This document shows positions 20,520-32,346 of a stretch of 64,000 bases of DNA, piece by piece. The translations under genes and the position numbers were made by a program. Numbering within the stretch: position 1 is the first letter of the stretch; every line of letters begins with the position of its first letter. The notes below the pieces were generated by a model. That model searched no databases and had not been told where the DNA came from. It worked only from the letters and a program-made list of their open reading frames with translations. This stretch comes from Neurospora tetraspora (lineage: Eukaryota > Ascomycota > Sordariomycetes > Sordariales > Sordariaceae). Location of the stretch: NCBI RefSeq assembly GCF_033439725.1, contig NW_026944386.1:2852001-2916000 (forward strand), in the 5' to 3' direction.

Positions 20520-23377
20520 TCAGTTGTTCCTGTCGGTAGTCCTTTGAGGTCTGTAGTTGGGCAATTCCTTAAACCACCCCTGTGCCTCGTCGTACTTGTA
20601 GGCATGGAACTCGATTCCGTACGGCTTCGGCTCGATAGCGTAGAGCATGCCCAACGGGACATCCAGATCGGCGATGGATTCCCTCGTCAAGTCCATGAAA
20701 TATGCCATCAAGACACGGCAAACCGAACGGTGTCCAACGATGAGGACGTGGTCGGTGATGCGTTCGATTTCGCGTACCATATCACGCAACCTACTTATGA
20801 CTTGTAGGTACCCTTCACCGCCGACACCAGGATAGATATAGTGAAGCTTATCCTTAGACCGCTTCTGGTACTCCTCGGGATACTGCTGCGCAATCTCTTC
20901 GTAAGTCATACCCTCGAATGTGCCGGCATTGAGCTCATTTAGCATTTCCCATTGCTTGACGTCGTAGTCGTCATCGGCATCGAAATACTCGGCAGACTCG
21001 ATGCTGCGTTTGAGCATCGAAGTCCAGACACAGAAGTTCTTGTCGTCCAACTCCTGATACAGTTCGGGGTACGGAGGCGTGTGGTCGCCGGGTGCTGGCG
21101 GGAATGTCGACGACGCTATCTTGTTCTTCTGCTCGATAAGCCATTCCTTACGCTTAAAGGTGATGAAGTTGTAGAGAGCCTGGGCGTAGTAGTGACCACG
21201 TTCAGTCAGACCCGAATCGCCGCCCAACTTGTGCAGTTGGTTGTCCTGGCTCTGACCATGTCTAGTGATCCATATCTGCCTAGGTGCGAGGTTGAATGTG
21301 GTCAGATATGAAGCGATGCCGGCCGTCAAGAAGCCTCGGAGTCTATGGTGGATAACTTTCCGGCCCACGTCGATCATCTTGGGTATGTTAGCACAAGATC
21401 TGAAACGGCACGTCTTGATCAAGAGTAACCATACCTGAATGTACTGCAAATCATTATCTTCCTCCCACTTGCCGAGCGGCTCGTAAGCACTTTCGTATGC
21501 TTTAACACGCTCTCGGAAATCCGCAAGTGATTGGTGGGGATCCTTATCCTTGTAGTCAGGACCGGCAAGCTTCAAGCGCATATTCGCCTCCAAGAGCTGT
21601 TGAATTGGTTAGTCGAGGGCTTCATCAAAACAGCAAAAAGCGCAAATAAGCTCACATTTTGATCGTGACATATGCTCTCGATGAAGAGGATGCCCAGTTT
21701 GGGCTCCCTTTGTTGAATATGTTCGACAATAAGCTTTCTCCGATGGACATTGCTGTTGGTGGCATCAAGGATGCCCACGGATCCGCCCTGATGCAGGAGG
21801 TAGTTCAGAAGCTCATCGAGGGTGTCAATAGCGACCTGCTCACGGAGCTTCGCTGCAGTCTCGTTCTTCGGGTCGAAGAATTTTGCTGACTGATCGATTG
21901 GCTCATTGGGGGCCGAATCATCTCGGTGCTCGTTCAAGTCCAAGGTTGTCGGTTCATCCTCTTCCAGCGTAATCTTAGGGGCATCCTTGCCTTTTAGGAG
22001 GATGGTGGCTGCTCTCTTGGGCGCGTCGTGGGGATCGTGGTCATCGTGGCCATCCGCCGAAGTCGGAGCAGGCTGATCACCCTTGCCAGTGACGCCAGCG
22101 GCGATACGTCGGCGGTTCCCCACATTGAAGATCTTTGTGTTATGTTGCTGCCATGAGAGGTAGCGCTGAATTTTCTTGGTAATGTAGGATTTTCCTCTTG
22201 CTGGCAGGCCGACCATGATGACTACCAACTTGGCGGCAACATCTCGTTCGGGAATTCTGCCATCAGGAGAAACCCTCGATCGGGTCATACCCGGAATGTT
22301 AAGCGTCGTGGCATGTGGTCGTATCCTGGGTGTTACCCAACCCGAGTTCTGTCGTATGGGCGGGCTATAGCAAATTACAGTTAGCTTTTGTGAGTCAAGC
22401 GCGAACCCCACATCATCACCAACTCTGATCGTTGGGATGCACCACCAGAGTACGCGCATAGAAAGTGTATGAAAACCAAAACGGAAGACAAGTCCAGCCT
22501 TATGCGGGGTGGGTTACACATACATTCGCGGCGATCCAGGAGCTGTAGAGGGTATGCTCTGGCTGTAAGGGGAGTTGTAAGCTATTGGGTTATGCTGACC
22601 AGTGAAACCAATACCACCGACACCACCGTCCAAGTCATTGAGCGATCTTAACGCATGTGAGAAGGCAACAGCGGGGGCCGGTAGGAGGGTGTCATGATGT
22701 TCTCTCTCATGATCTTTTTGCTGGCTGTTGTCTTGTTGTTGTCGATTCGAGGGAGCATTGACAGAGATCGTCGGCGACGAGGGAGTGGTTGCGGCGGAAG
22801 CCATGAGTTGACCCTTCATGGCCAGTTTTCGCAGCGACTCCGGGGGCGACGAGGTCCGGCCAAAGTCTTTGTGAGAGGAAAGGTCAGCCAAGTTTCCGGA
22901 TGCGGGTGTGCAAGAGGGTGCGGAGGTGGAAGCGCTGAGAGGATGAGAAGTAGCCTGGGTCTGCACGAGAGCCCAGAGTAAATAGCTAGAAGGGTGGTGG
23001 TGTTGGTGATGTTGGACCGGATAATAACCTTTGCTTGGAAGAGTGCCGGTGGAAGTTGGTCTGTCGGGAAGATGTGTGAATTCGGGGGAGGACGATAGGG
23101 ACTCGGATTGCGGTGTCATCGACGTTGGGGTATCTGGCGGCGTCGGCGTGGACCACTTGCGAGTGCCCGTGGCTCGTGGAGAAGGCACGGTTGGAGTGTC
23201 CATCCAGATTTTTGGAAACGGTGGTGAGGTGGTGAGCTCGGATTGACGTATTTGGCTTAAGCTGCTGCGACCGAGAGGGTCAAACTGGTTGCGTAGGTTG
23301 GTGTGCGAGGGCGTGCCACTACAGGGCGAAGGAACGCTTGTGTTTGGTGTGCTGGGGTCGATGACTGGAGCAGGCAT
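20520..23377 (-). CDS. 6-phosphofructo-2-kinase / fructose-2,6-bisphosphatase
   Basis: Four exons on the minus strand (23377-22524, 22364-21656, 21596-21435, 21377-20520) give 860 aa with all joins in frame. The enzyme makes and removes fructose 2,6-bisphosphate, the activator of phosphofructokinase and inhibitor of fructose-1,6-bisphosphatase. The kinase part has Walker A GLPARGKS at 337-344, TKIFNVG, and DATNSNVHRRKLI. A non-conserved charged insert of roughly 60 residues follows FNVGNRRR. The phosphatase part has ITRHGQS (His615), MLNELNAGTFEGMTYEE (Glu723) and LIVGHRSV (His791), so all three catalytic phosphatase residues are present and both activities are plausible. The first 285 residues are a Ser/Thr/Pro-rich extension, likely regulatory as in yeast Pfk26. 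The start is the first ATG in frame; the open frame upstream offers only TTG. Confidence 0.93.
21378..21434 (-). other. PFK2/FBPase2 intron 3
   Basis: 57 bp, donor GTATGG, branch GCTAAC, acceptor CCCAAG. The join reads LQYIQMIDVGRKV, as expected between the kinase and phosphatase halves. Confidence 0.85.
21597..21655 (-). other. PFK2/FBPase2 intron 2
   Basis: 59 bp, donor GTGAGC, acceptor CAACAG. The join reads ICHDQNLLEANMR, which matches the family at this point. Confidence 0.85.
22365..22523 (-). other. PFK2/FBPase2 intron 1
   Basis: 159 bp, donor GTATGT, branch-like GCTAACT and acceptor CTATAG. The join reads GSPRIPPIRQNSGW. Confidence 0.85.
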
Positions 23378-26300
23378 TGGAGTCGATGTTGGGGCCGCAA
23401 TCGTCTTTTTATTCCAGGCCAATCAACTTTGTTAGACCGTCAGAAAGGCCGGGGTGGCTCCACCTGGGTATTGTGGTAGATCTGGGTCAATGAGCGAGAA
23501 ATCTCTTTTTTAGCACTCAGCAGACCTCAAGTCAAGGCCGAGCGGCGGCGATGGGTGTTGTGCTGTGGTTGTAACGATGTTTCCTTGGAGGGGCCTCGAA
23601 ATTTGGAGAAGGAGGGAGGTCTTGATCTGAGCACTGGCAGACAAAAAAATGTTTATATGAGGGCAAAGTTGCCACTATGTCGGGCATAAAGAGCCCGATG
23701 AGCGACTAGCCGCGACTGGATGATGATAAATGCGGTACTGAGTGAGTACAATTTTGAGTTTTGAGCAAGGGCAGAGGACCAGACCTGCTCCCGCGTGGAG
23801 AAAGAATTCAAAGGTGGATGAAGTCGTCAAGGGGCTCCACTATGCCAGACGGGGACCCTAGAGCCGGCTGGAGGGGTGTCGACGTCTGCGGTGCTGCAGG
23901 TGGACGTCGTGCGTGGGATGCACTTCCTGTTAGGGCCAGAGGGCCGGGTGCTGTCAGTGTCAGGAATGCGCTAGCAATGGGGTGATGACTGGACCCTCGG
24001 TCCCATTCTCATCAAAGAAAAACCTGAACTTGTTGAATCGGCATCTCACCACAACCATGAACCGCCACACTGTACCCAATGACGACTTCTGTTCGTCCTC
24101 GCCAGCGCAGCAGCTCTACCGGGGGGCTGCGCAACGCCAAGCACACCTTGAAATTAACGCTGTTCCACGCAACGGACAAATGACGGCTAGAGAGTCGCGG
24201 TATAAGTCGATCCAGCTCGGATCGAACCAAGGCTGACTGCTTTCGACACGGAACTGCAATCAGGTCGAGTATGACTGCGCTCTTGTCTGCGACACTGTCA
24301 AAGGCTTGGCTGCTTGGCTATGTATGGTGTTTGCGACACTGGCGTATGGGTGACGGATCGGCTGTCTAGGGGCCTTTCTACTCGGTGATGGCTCGGGGGG
24401 GTGGTAAAGGTTCTGGGTACCGATGATGATGCTGATCTTGAATATGGTGTCCTGAAAACGGATACCTTGAGATATTTATTGCCAAGATGACACTGGGAGT
24501 GCAAGGGCGTCTTTTATCCCCTGGCCAGAGACAGCCGATGCCCTCCTCCAGTCTTTATCAGCTTGGATATGGTCAGTTCTGATTCGATTATGCGGGCATC
24601 AAAGCCCATGGGTGACACTTGTGTGCAAAGAACAAAAGCTGTCATTGCGAAGAGGCGCCATCCGTCACCACAGGATGGAGGTGCTATTGGCCAGAGAGCC
24701 AGGCAAACAGGAGCTTCACTACACACATCCATAGAAGGACGCAGTCATTACCAGACGCCTTGTTGGGATCCGAATGGCGATTAGGACGGACATGAACACG
24801 AATATAAAAGGTTGCGGATTGGTCCTGGCCGCTTTCTGACCGTGGGCGGTGGCTTCATTCTTCTCGGAATATCACCACGCTTTGTCCATGGTTTGGTCCA
24901 CGGGGGTACGCAGCCCTCGGCCGTGATGGATGTCATCCAATATTGACCACGGCCAACCAAGAACAGGAATATTCCCTACGGTACTTTCCATTCTGGTCTC
25001 TTTCCGTCGGTGAGTAACTCCGCGGTTCTCGAGATGCTGGCGCTCCGGCCCTTGGTAGAGACCTGGAGAGCCAGAAACTGGAACTCTGATGGGATCCGGC
25101 TGGGCGGTGCCACAAACGGGGAGATTTGGCGGCTCAGCAGTGATGCTCCCCATCTTCGTCCGATGTCTCGTCAAGATCGCCAGGCGGATTGTATGGTGTG
25201 AGCAATATACGGAAAGGCCTCCTCCGTCTTCGGAGTTCTGATCTGTAGAGTCCGTGCAGAGGGCGTGCGTGCGTGCCACTAAGTGCGTGCGAGCGTCAAG
25301 AGATTTGTAGGTTGATGATGATGGGACGACTAAAGTGCCGTTGTACAAGCGCCGCAGTCCAACCGTGAATGATGCAAAGTGAAATAAGTTACCATGTTGC
25401 CCGTCATGGAAAATGCGCCAAAGTGGAAATCGAACCCGTTGTGGTCGCGAATGCCGCCTGCTAGATGGCCGAGTGTCCGGGAAATTCTACTTCAATCTGC
25501 ATCTTGCAGCTGGATTTCACTTGCAGGTTGTCCGCTGTTGCCGACGTCGTGCTCTGGTGCTTGGCCTGTCATCTTGGGCGTCAGATATCTTGGAGGCAGG
25601 TGAGGATCAAGGACAGGTCCAAGATGGACGGGAATAGTGTAGTGTCAGGCGGCCATGATCGGTGGCATCCAAGTAAGATGGACCCCCACAGACCAGCGCC
25701 ATCGTGCTGCACGACAGCGGAGTGTTCAGTTTAGACATTGGATGACGAGGCGCCACCAAGTCTAGTGCCGGTTGTGAGGGTGGTGATGCTACCGCATCCG
25801 CACAGGGTAAGAAGCTTGGCTAGCTTGGCTTCATCTCAGTTGATCTTGAGCATTCGCTCTGCTTGAGAATGATCGACGGGAAGAACAACGGGCGGCACCG
25901 CCTGTGTAATTGCCGGAGACGAGATCTTAGATTGAAGCCGCTTGGCAGCGCCCCAAGTTGCCAAAATGATGATTATTTGACTCGCCAAGACGGCTTCCTT
26001 TAATGGTAAGATGAAGAGATCTATTGGGGACCTGAAGAGTTGAAGCCACGCATGTGCGAGTGGGTGTAAGTGGACGGGCGAGGATCGACCAGAGTGATGC
26101 CAGGTTCAGATGTTTTGACATCCAAGGGAAAGAGAAGATGAAGTGGGTGTTGGTCGATATCTCTCTGATAATGAAATATCGTAAGCTTTCATAGAGGTAG
26201 CGAGAGAGCAAAATTCCATGCGTAACTCCCATCTTATCATGTCGATTAAGTGGCAGCAACCATGAAGGTTCTCACATTTCTCGATTTGTAAGGCAACCAT

Positions 26301-27428
26301 CTCAATCTCACCAAAGTAGCACGGGCTTCATCGTCGGCTTCCAATTTGTCCAGACCAGCCAGACACTTCAAGACTAGGTCTCTTTGTAGGATATTCACCA
26401 TGTGCATTACGGCGTCGTTTACCATGAATGGACTCCGCTCCTGCAGGCGTTTCTGACGTCTTCACACTCTGTCGCATAATCCCCCCAAAGAATGCTTTGA
26501 TGAAGTACATATGTAGCGGCTCTGCTACACTACTCAGGCTTGTTGACCCCGCAGCATGCAGATTGACGACCCCAAGATAGCGGGGCCGGCTTCAAGGTCA
26601 GTTCAAATTTCAAAACCACAATTTTGACCAATGACAGCAATGAACAAAAGACCCTCTCGGTGCCTGCCGAAGAAGCAATCGCTGGCTGGCTGCCGTTGTT
26701 CTGGCGGGAACCCTGGTCCCGGTCTGCGCCAGTGCAGGTGGAAGTGGAATGCGGACGAAAATCAATCAGCCCGTGTTTGCGGGCACCGGCCTCCCGTCAC
26801 GCGGGGTGGCCCTGACCCTGACCTTCAATGTTCGGGGAGTCGCTGTGGTGGGCTGTCCGCTGCCCGCTTAAGTGGGGCATTATTTTTTTGTCAATGGATG
26901 AGTCCGGTCCCGACCCAGACGGCGACACGACTACCCGGCCACGGGCAACGCGCACGCAAACGGGCAACAAGCGACGGCAAGCTGGAAGCGCATCTCAGTG
27001 CTTTACAACATTGCCCTGGCAGTTTGCTTTCTTCAGCTTGGACGACGACGGGAAAACATTGTCTGTTCTTTCCCGTCTCCGGACCCTCCTTTGGTCTTGC
27101 TGGACAGGTACTAGCCACTCTCACCACTATGGTTCCCTTCCTTCCCCCTCAATCGGTCCAGTCTCGCTCATTTGCCCTCGATCAAGCTCTCTTCAAGTCT
27201 CAACTTGGCCAGTTTTGCTCGACACTCTCTTCAGCCTAATCCCGAGTACCAGGCTGTCTTGCGACCCCGCGGCCACCATACCTCTACGCTCCGACCCTGA
27301 ACGATCTCTACACCTCCAGTACAGCGGTTAACGACTCCGAACTCTGTACACTTTCTGTTCTCTATCCAGCCGACATTCTCCAGATATCAGAGCTCGCCGG
27401 TCAAAGAGCTCTACACACTTTTGCAAAG
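23378..27428. other. Long divergent intergenic region between PFK2/FBPase2 and TAD3
   Basis: About 4 kb serve as promoters for two divergent genes. Many short overlapping frames exist (for example 24872-25348 minus and 26631-27239 plus), and none shows a domain, signal peptide or codon pattern that supports a gene. The last 300 bases before TAD3 are C/T-rich on the plus strand. Confidence 0.45.
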
Positions 27429-28748
27429 ATGCCTCACGAGGACAAGTCCATGGGAGCAGTCCTTGCTGCACAGGATCCCATTGTCCAGAGCCTCGTACGC
27501 GAGGAAGTCGACCATGGAGTCCTTATTCCCCTCAAGACAACTCTTGAACTAAGAGACGACCATGTTACGGGCCGGGTACTGATCACCCGAACTCCCGTCA
27601 AGTCGGCGAACCCTACTATCAGGTATGTCCCCTGCTGCAGTCTCCCAAGCCCCTAATACCGCCCCGGGTCACACAAGCTGACGTTTATTGCAAGCCTCTT
27701 GCGCGACATGCTACCTGAGGAAATCGTTAAGGGCGTTCCACATCTACGCAGATGCGCCAAGCCAGGCGACCTACCCGCCCACCTCAAGACCCAATTCATG
27801 AACGAAACACCCCAGAGCCGACAGATCCACACGGGCAAATCGAACTGGATCTACATCATCCTCGGTCCCGAGTCCCAGCTGTCGCGTGACGAGCTGGTCC
27901 AGGCTCTCAAGACGATCGAGGGACTGGAAGAAGACATCTTCATCCGCAGTGTCCCTGTTCCCATGGTCGCTCCCACGTCGCAGATTCAAGCCGCCATGTG
28001 GTCCCAACACTTCTGGCCCACTCTTTACCGCAAGAATAACCCTCTTGGACCGCACCCCGCCATGGTATCCCGAAGCACAGAAGAGATTACAGACGATGCT
28101 GCGATATGGATGACACTGGCCCACCAGGTGGCCGAGCAGACCCAGGCCGCTGGTCACGGAGAACCCGTGGGAGCTTGTATCGTCCAGCGCGAGGAAGGCA
28201 ACAAAGTCACCCTTGTGGCCCTTGCTGCTGACGCTCGCTGGCGCTGCCAGGGGAAGACGGGATGTACTGGGAACCCTATGGCGCATGCTGTCCTTCGTGC
28301 CATCAGCATGGTTGCCCAGAAGCTGGTGCGTTCGGAGAACAAGAGGACCGACACGTTCCAAACCCCAATTCTCGAGTTTGAGGCCTTCCAAGACAAGCCT
28401 CTTCTTGACGACGAGCAAAAGGTCTTCGAGATTGACCATCCGTCTCCTGATGGGTACCTCTGCCACGGGCTCGAGATGTACCTTACGCATGAGCCTTGCG
28501 TAATGTGCTCCATGGCCATCCTTCACTCGCGCATGGGCAAAGTCGTCTTTCGTCATCGTATGCCGTTAACGGGCGGGCTCTGCGCTGAGAACCGTGGCAG
28601 CGATCACCCATCGCTTAATGGCGCGGATGGTGGTCGTGGCCTTGGGCTGTTTTGGCGCCGAGAACTCAACTGGAGCTTGGTGGCCTGGGAATGGGAGTCC
28701 AATGGCTGTCTAAAGCCGCTGCCGGTCGACCAGATGATCCATGCCTGA
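27429..28748 (+). CDS. TAD3: tRNA adenosine-34 deaminase subunit Tad3 (ADAT3)
   Basis: Two exons (27429-27622 and 27695-28748) give 415 aa. Tad3 is the non-catalytic partner of Tad2; together they convert A34 to inosine in the tRNA wobble position. The deaminase domain fills the C-terminal half. The zinc ligands are His262 in NPMAHAVLRAI and Cys333/Cys336 in HEPCVMCSMAILHSR. The catalytic Glu of active deaminases is Val264 here (HAV instead of HAE), the defining change of Tad3. A conserved ending GLGLFWRRELNWSLVAWEW follows. The N-terminal 200 residues are the family's less conserved tRNA-binding part. The start is the first ATG of exon 1, in a good context (AAAGATGCC). Confidence 0.93.
27623..27694 (+). 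other. TAD3 intron
   Basis: 72 bp with GTATGT donor, AGCTGACG branch point and TTGCAAG acceptor. The join reads NPTISLLRDMLPEE. Confidence 0.85.
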
Positions 28749-30301
28749 TGGTGTTGTAAACGAAGGAGGTGGAGTGGGTGGCAAGCATTATAGGAAACTG
28801 TTATAATCTCACGGGGTACGCTTTGGTATGCACATTTTTTGGGTTTGCGGAAACAGAAGGCAGAGGAATTAGGTAGTCCTCTCTGTCCTCTCTGTCGGGT
28901 TTGACATCATTGAACAAGCATTTTTGAGCAAAGAAAAGGGTCGGAAAACGGGGAGCAAAAGGTTACGGCGTTTAGCAAAGGTTTCATCCCCCCATCGTCC
29001 TTTTAGGTTGAGCATCAGTTGCATGGTAGCGAGAGCCCGCAAGCAGGCGTTGCGAAAGAACAGAATTACTGGACTGGCCGTTCTGGTCTAATCAGGTAGA
29101 GATATTTGCTGCTGGAATATTGCAAGGATGGTTTTATCTTAGACAACTGAAAGAGTTAGCTCGGCGTCATTACTGCTAATGAGGTGAGAATAAACTCATA
29201 TTCTTTCAGAGTGTGCTGAGCTGGTGCATTTCCTGCCTTTGAATGTTTCCTCAGGATAGACATATGTCTGGTTTGCGTTTGTAACAGGATGTTTGGCTAT
29301 TCTTATATCCGATATCTCCACATTCCCCTGGTCCTGACTCGAAGTGCATTTCTCCAAACATGTGGTGCATGTCAATGTTGCGAATTGGGCCGAAGCGTCA
29401 TCAGAGTCGAGGAACCAGCGCGCCGGAAACCACAAAACTTTGGAAATCCAGGGACCTCGAGTTGTGACCTCATTGTTTCTTTTCAATCAGATCGCGTACC
29501 TACGCTATCCCAGTGCTTTCCACCAACTGCAAGACGAGGCTCTGCCGATCGTCCCACTGACTGACGGCCGAATCAGAAGCAGGGCCCGTCCCGGCTCCGG
29601 GCTAGCACTAGCGACGGGACTCGGTGCCGCTACTCCGCTAGTGACCTAGCCTCACGGGTCTCACCGGATCCTGTTAAATATCTTTGTGCTTCCTCAACTT
29701 TCACCTCCTCCGTTTTCTTCCCCTCATCATAGGAAAGGCCACAGCTGACAGTTCGAAGCGATTGTCTGCAAAGGGATCTCAATAAGATACTACCTGTTAC
29801 TTCAGTCCATCAATCTTCACATCTCTTTTTGCTGAGTGCATCTTCTTCAGGAGTCTTCTCCAACCGTATCACGGACCTCACCGCCGACGACACCGATCGT
29901 ACTGCGAAGAAGCCAAGAACACATCCATCTGAAATAGCTGGATAGTCGGCTTTGTGGAGTGACACTTTTGTCCACAAACTGGCAAACAAGGCCCGTTCCC
30001 ATGATCTACTTGGTCGAGACTGCCTTCCTCACTCAACTCGTCTTCCTCTCGATGGCTCAATAACATATGCTTCACACTGCCGTGCGAATATCCAGCCCGG
30101 TTGACGTCTAAAGTCTAGACGTACAAACACTATCTACACATCGTTGTAGAACTTACTCGACAAGAATATCTGGTCCACACAGGACTCCATCTAGATATCA
30201 AAACAAGCTTTACGATTTACGATCATCGTCTTGGCTTGAACTTGACTTTGGTGAGACAAGAGTCTCGGAACTCTCAGCTGTCTTGGACGACCGATTTCAA
30301 A
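28749..30301. other. Intergenic region between TAD3 and the antiporter gene
   Basis: It holds the likely TAD3 3' UTR and the promoter/leader of the antiporter gene. No other gene seen; the frames at 29196-29649 overlap on both strands without motifs. Confidence 0.45.
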
Positions 30302-32346
30302 ATGCCAGCCTTAGCTATCACTAACTTCAACATTGTGTTGAGCGTCCTGGGAGGATGGATCTCTCTCTTCGGGCTGGTCTCATACCTCTGCAAGGAGAGC
30401 TACTACATGTCTGAAGCCTGTAAGTTCATTTACAGATTTCAACGTCCAAACACCCGACCATTTTCACTAACATTCTTACTCGAATTGTAGTCATCTCCCT
30501 ATTGGTAGGCGTTGCTTTCTCCCCGCGCGCCGCCAACTTCATCCGTCCTCTCGCCTACGCCGACTATGACCCCATCGCCTTGCAGGAAATCACCCTCGCT
30601 TTCTCCCGTCTTGTCCTAGGCGTACAGCTTGTCCTCGCCGGCGTCCAACTTCCTAGCAGATACCTGCATCAACAATGGCGCCCACTCTCCATGCTTCTTG
30701 GTCCTATCATGTTCATGATGTGGATCGCAACCAGCCTGCTCGTCTGGGCTCTCATACCCAGCTTCGGTCCCAACGGCATGGGTTTCCTGAAGGCACTGGT
30801 TATCGGCTCGTGCGTGACACCCACGGACCCGGTTCTCTCCAACGTCATCGTCAAGGGCCGGTTCGCCGATCACAATGTACCCAAGGAGCTGCAGCGGATT
30901 ATCGTCGCCGAGTCGGGCGCCAACGACGGACTCGGCTACCCCTTCCTCTTTTTTGCCCTGTACCTGATCAAGTACATGGGACACGACTACCCCGGCGACG
31001 GCGCGGGCGCCGGCAGGGCCATGGCGCTCTGGTTCTGCGAGACGTGGGTCTACACCATCATCCTGTCCATCGTGTACGGCGCCGCGGTCGGCTGGATTGC
31101 CAAGGAACTGCTCCACTGGGCCGAGGAGCGCAAGTTCGTCGACCGCGAGAGCTTCCTCGTCTTCGCCATCTCGCTGGCGCTCTTCATCACGGGCACGTGC
31201 GGCATGATCGGCAGCGACGACGTGCTCGCGTGCTTCATCGCGGGAAACGTGTTCACATGGGACGACTGGTTCCGGCTGGAGACGCTCGACGACTCGCTGC
31301 AGCCGACTATCGACATGCTGCTCAACGTCACCATCTTCATGTGGTACGGCGCCGTGTGCCCCTGGGAGATGTTTCTGCGCAACGGCGTGGGCGTGCAGAT
31401 CTACCGGCTCATCGTGCTCGGGATCCTGGTCCTCTTGCTAAGACGCTTGCCGTGGGTGTTCATCGCGCACAAGATCCCCTGGGGCCGCAAGGTGATCCCC
31501 CAGATCGAGGGCGCTAAGCAGGCCATCTTCGTGGGCTTTTTCGGGCCCGTGGGCGTCTCGGCCATCTTTTACCTGTACATCACGCTCGAGTTCTTGAGAG
31601 GTATGGACGGCCCCGACGGGAAGCCGCGCGAGGACGTCAAAGATTTGGCGGAGACGGTCACGGTGGTGGTCTGGTTCATGGCCATCTGCAGCGTCGTCGT
31701 TCACGGCCTAAGCATCCCTGTAGGTAAACTCGGCGTCCATCTCCCTCGCACGCTATCCAAGGGTCTCAAGAGCGGTGCCGCGTCGCCTTCGCGCTCGGTT
31801 ATTCTCCCGGACTCCAGACGCTCTAGCGGCGGACCGTTGCCATCGTTCAACATTGGCGACAGGGTCAACTCCTTCATCACTGGCATGAGACCTGGGTGGG
31901 TAAGGCCTGCTGAGAGGCGAACCCATGACGAGCACGGGCACGATGCAGAGAGACATGGTGAAGCCGCCGAAGACAGTCAGCAAGGGATCCCGTTGACGCG
32001 TCCCTTCTACAGAACTGGTGGAACCATCATTCGCAATCCTCCTGCCTCTGGTACCGGTGCTGTTGAATCAGAGGCACAAGGTGTTGCGGCTGTGGGTGAC
32101 GTTGAAGGGCCATCTCAATCTCAGTCCCGGCCTGATACTACTTCTGCCAACTCTAGCAATACGACTCTTGATGACGGCAGGCGTGGAAGAGGTGTCTCGG
32201 CCACACCGGCGGCTCGCGAGGCAGCGGCTTCAAAGTCTCACAGCCGAGCGCCGGGGCGGTCTATTCGGTTCCCGGACGATAACAGCCAGGGTGTTGGGAG
32301 CGCGCCGACGCTTGTTGGTGAAAACACTGCTAGTATCAAACACTAG
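30302..32346 (+). CDS. Plasma-membrane Na+(K+)/H+ antiporter, Nha1/Sod2 type
   Basis: Two exons (30302-30419 and 30491-32346) give 657 aa. About 12 membrane helices lie in residues 1-450. Nha1-family marks are PTDPVLSNVIVKGRFADH, ESGANDGLGYPFLF (about residues 176-190, with the ion-binding Asn-Asp pair) and DDVLACFIAGNVFTWDDWF (about 282-300). A hydrophilic tail of about 200 residues contains the conserved RSIRFPDD motif near residue 630. Known family role: export of Na+, Li+ and K+ in exchange for protons at the plasma membrane, giving salt tolerance and pH control. The start is the first ATG that opens a hydrophobic first helix (AITNFNIVLSVLGGWISLFG). An in-frame upstream frame from 30236 lacks an ATG start. 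Confidence 0.93.
30420..30490 (+). other. Antiporter gene intron
   Basis: 71 bp, donor GTAAGT and acceptor ATTGTAG. The join reads YYMSEAFISLLVGVAFSPRA, continuous with the family. Confidence 0.85.

Noticed and set aside
24186-24236. T-arm-like GGTTCGATCC on the minus strand
   Set aside because: The loop would have six instead of seven bases, and no box A or acceptor stem is present.
26631-27331. Frames of 167 and 202 codons before TAD3
   Set aside because: They overlap each other in different frames just upstream of TAD3 and read like leader sequence.
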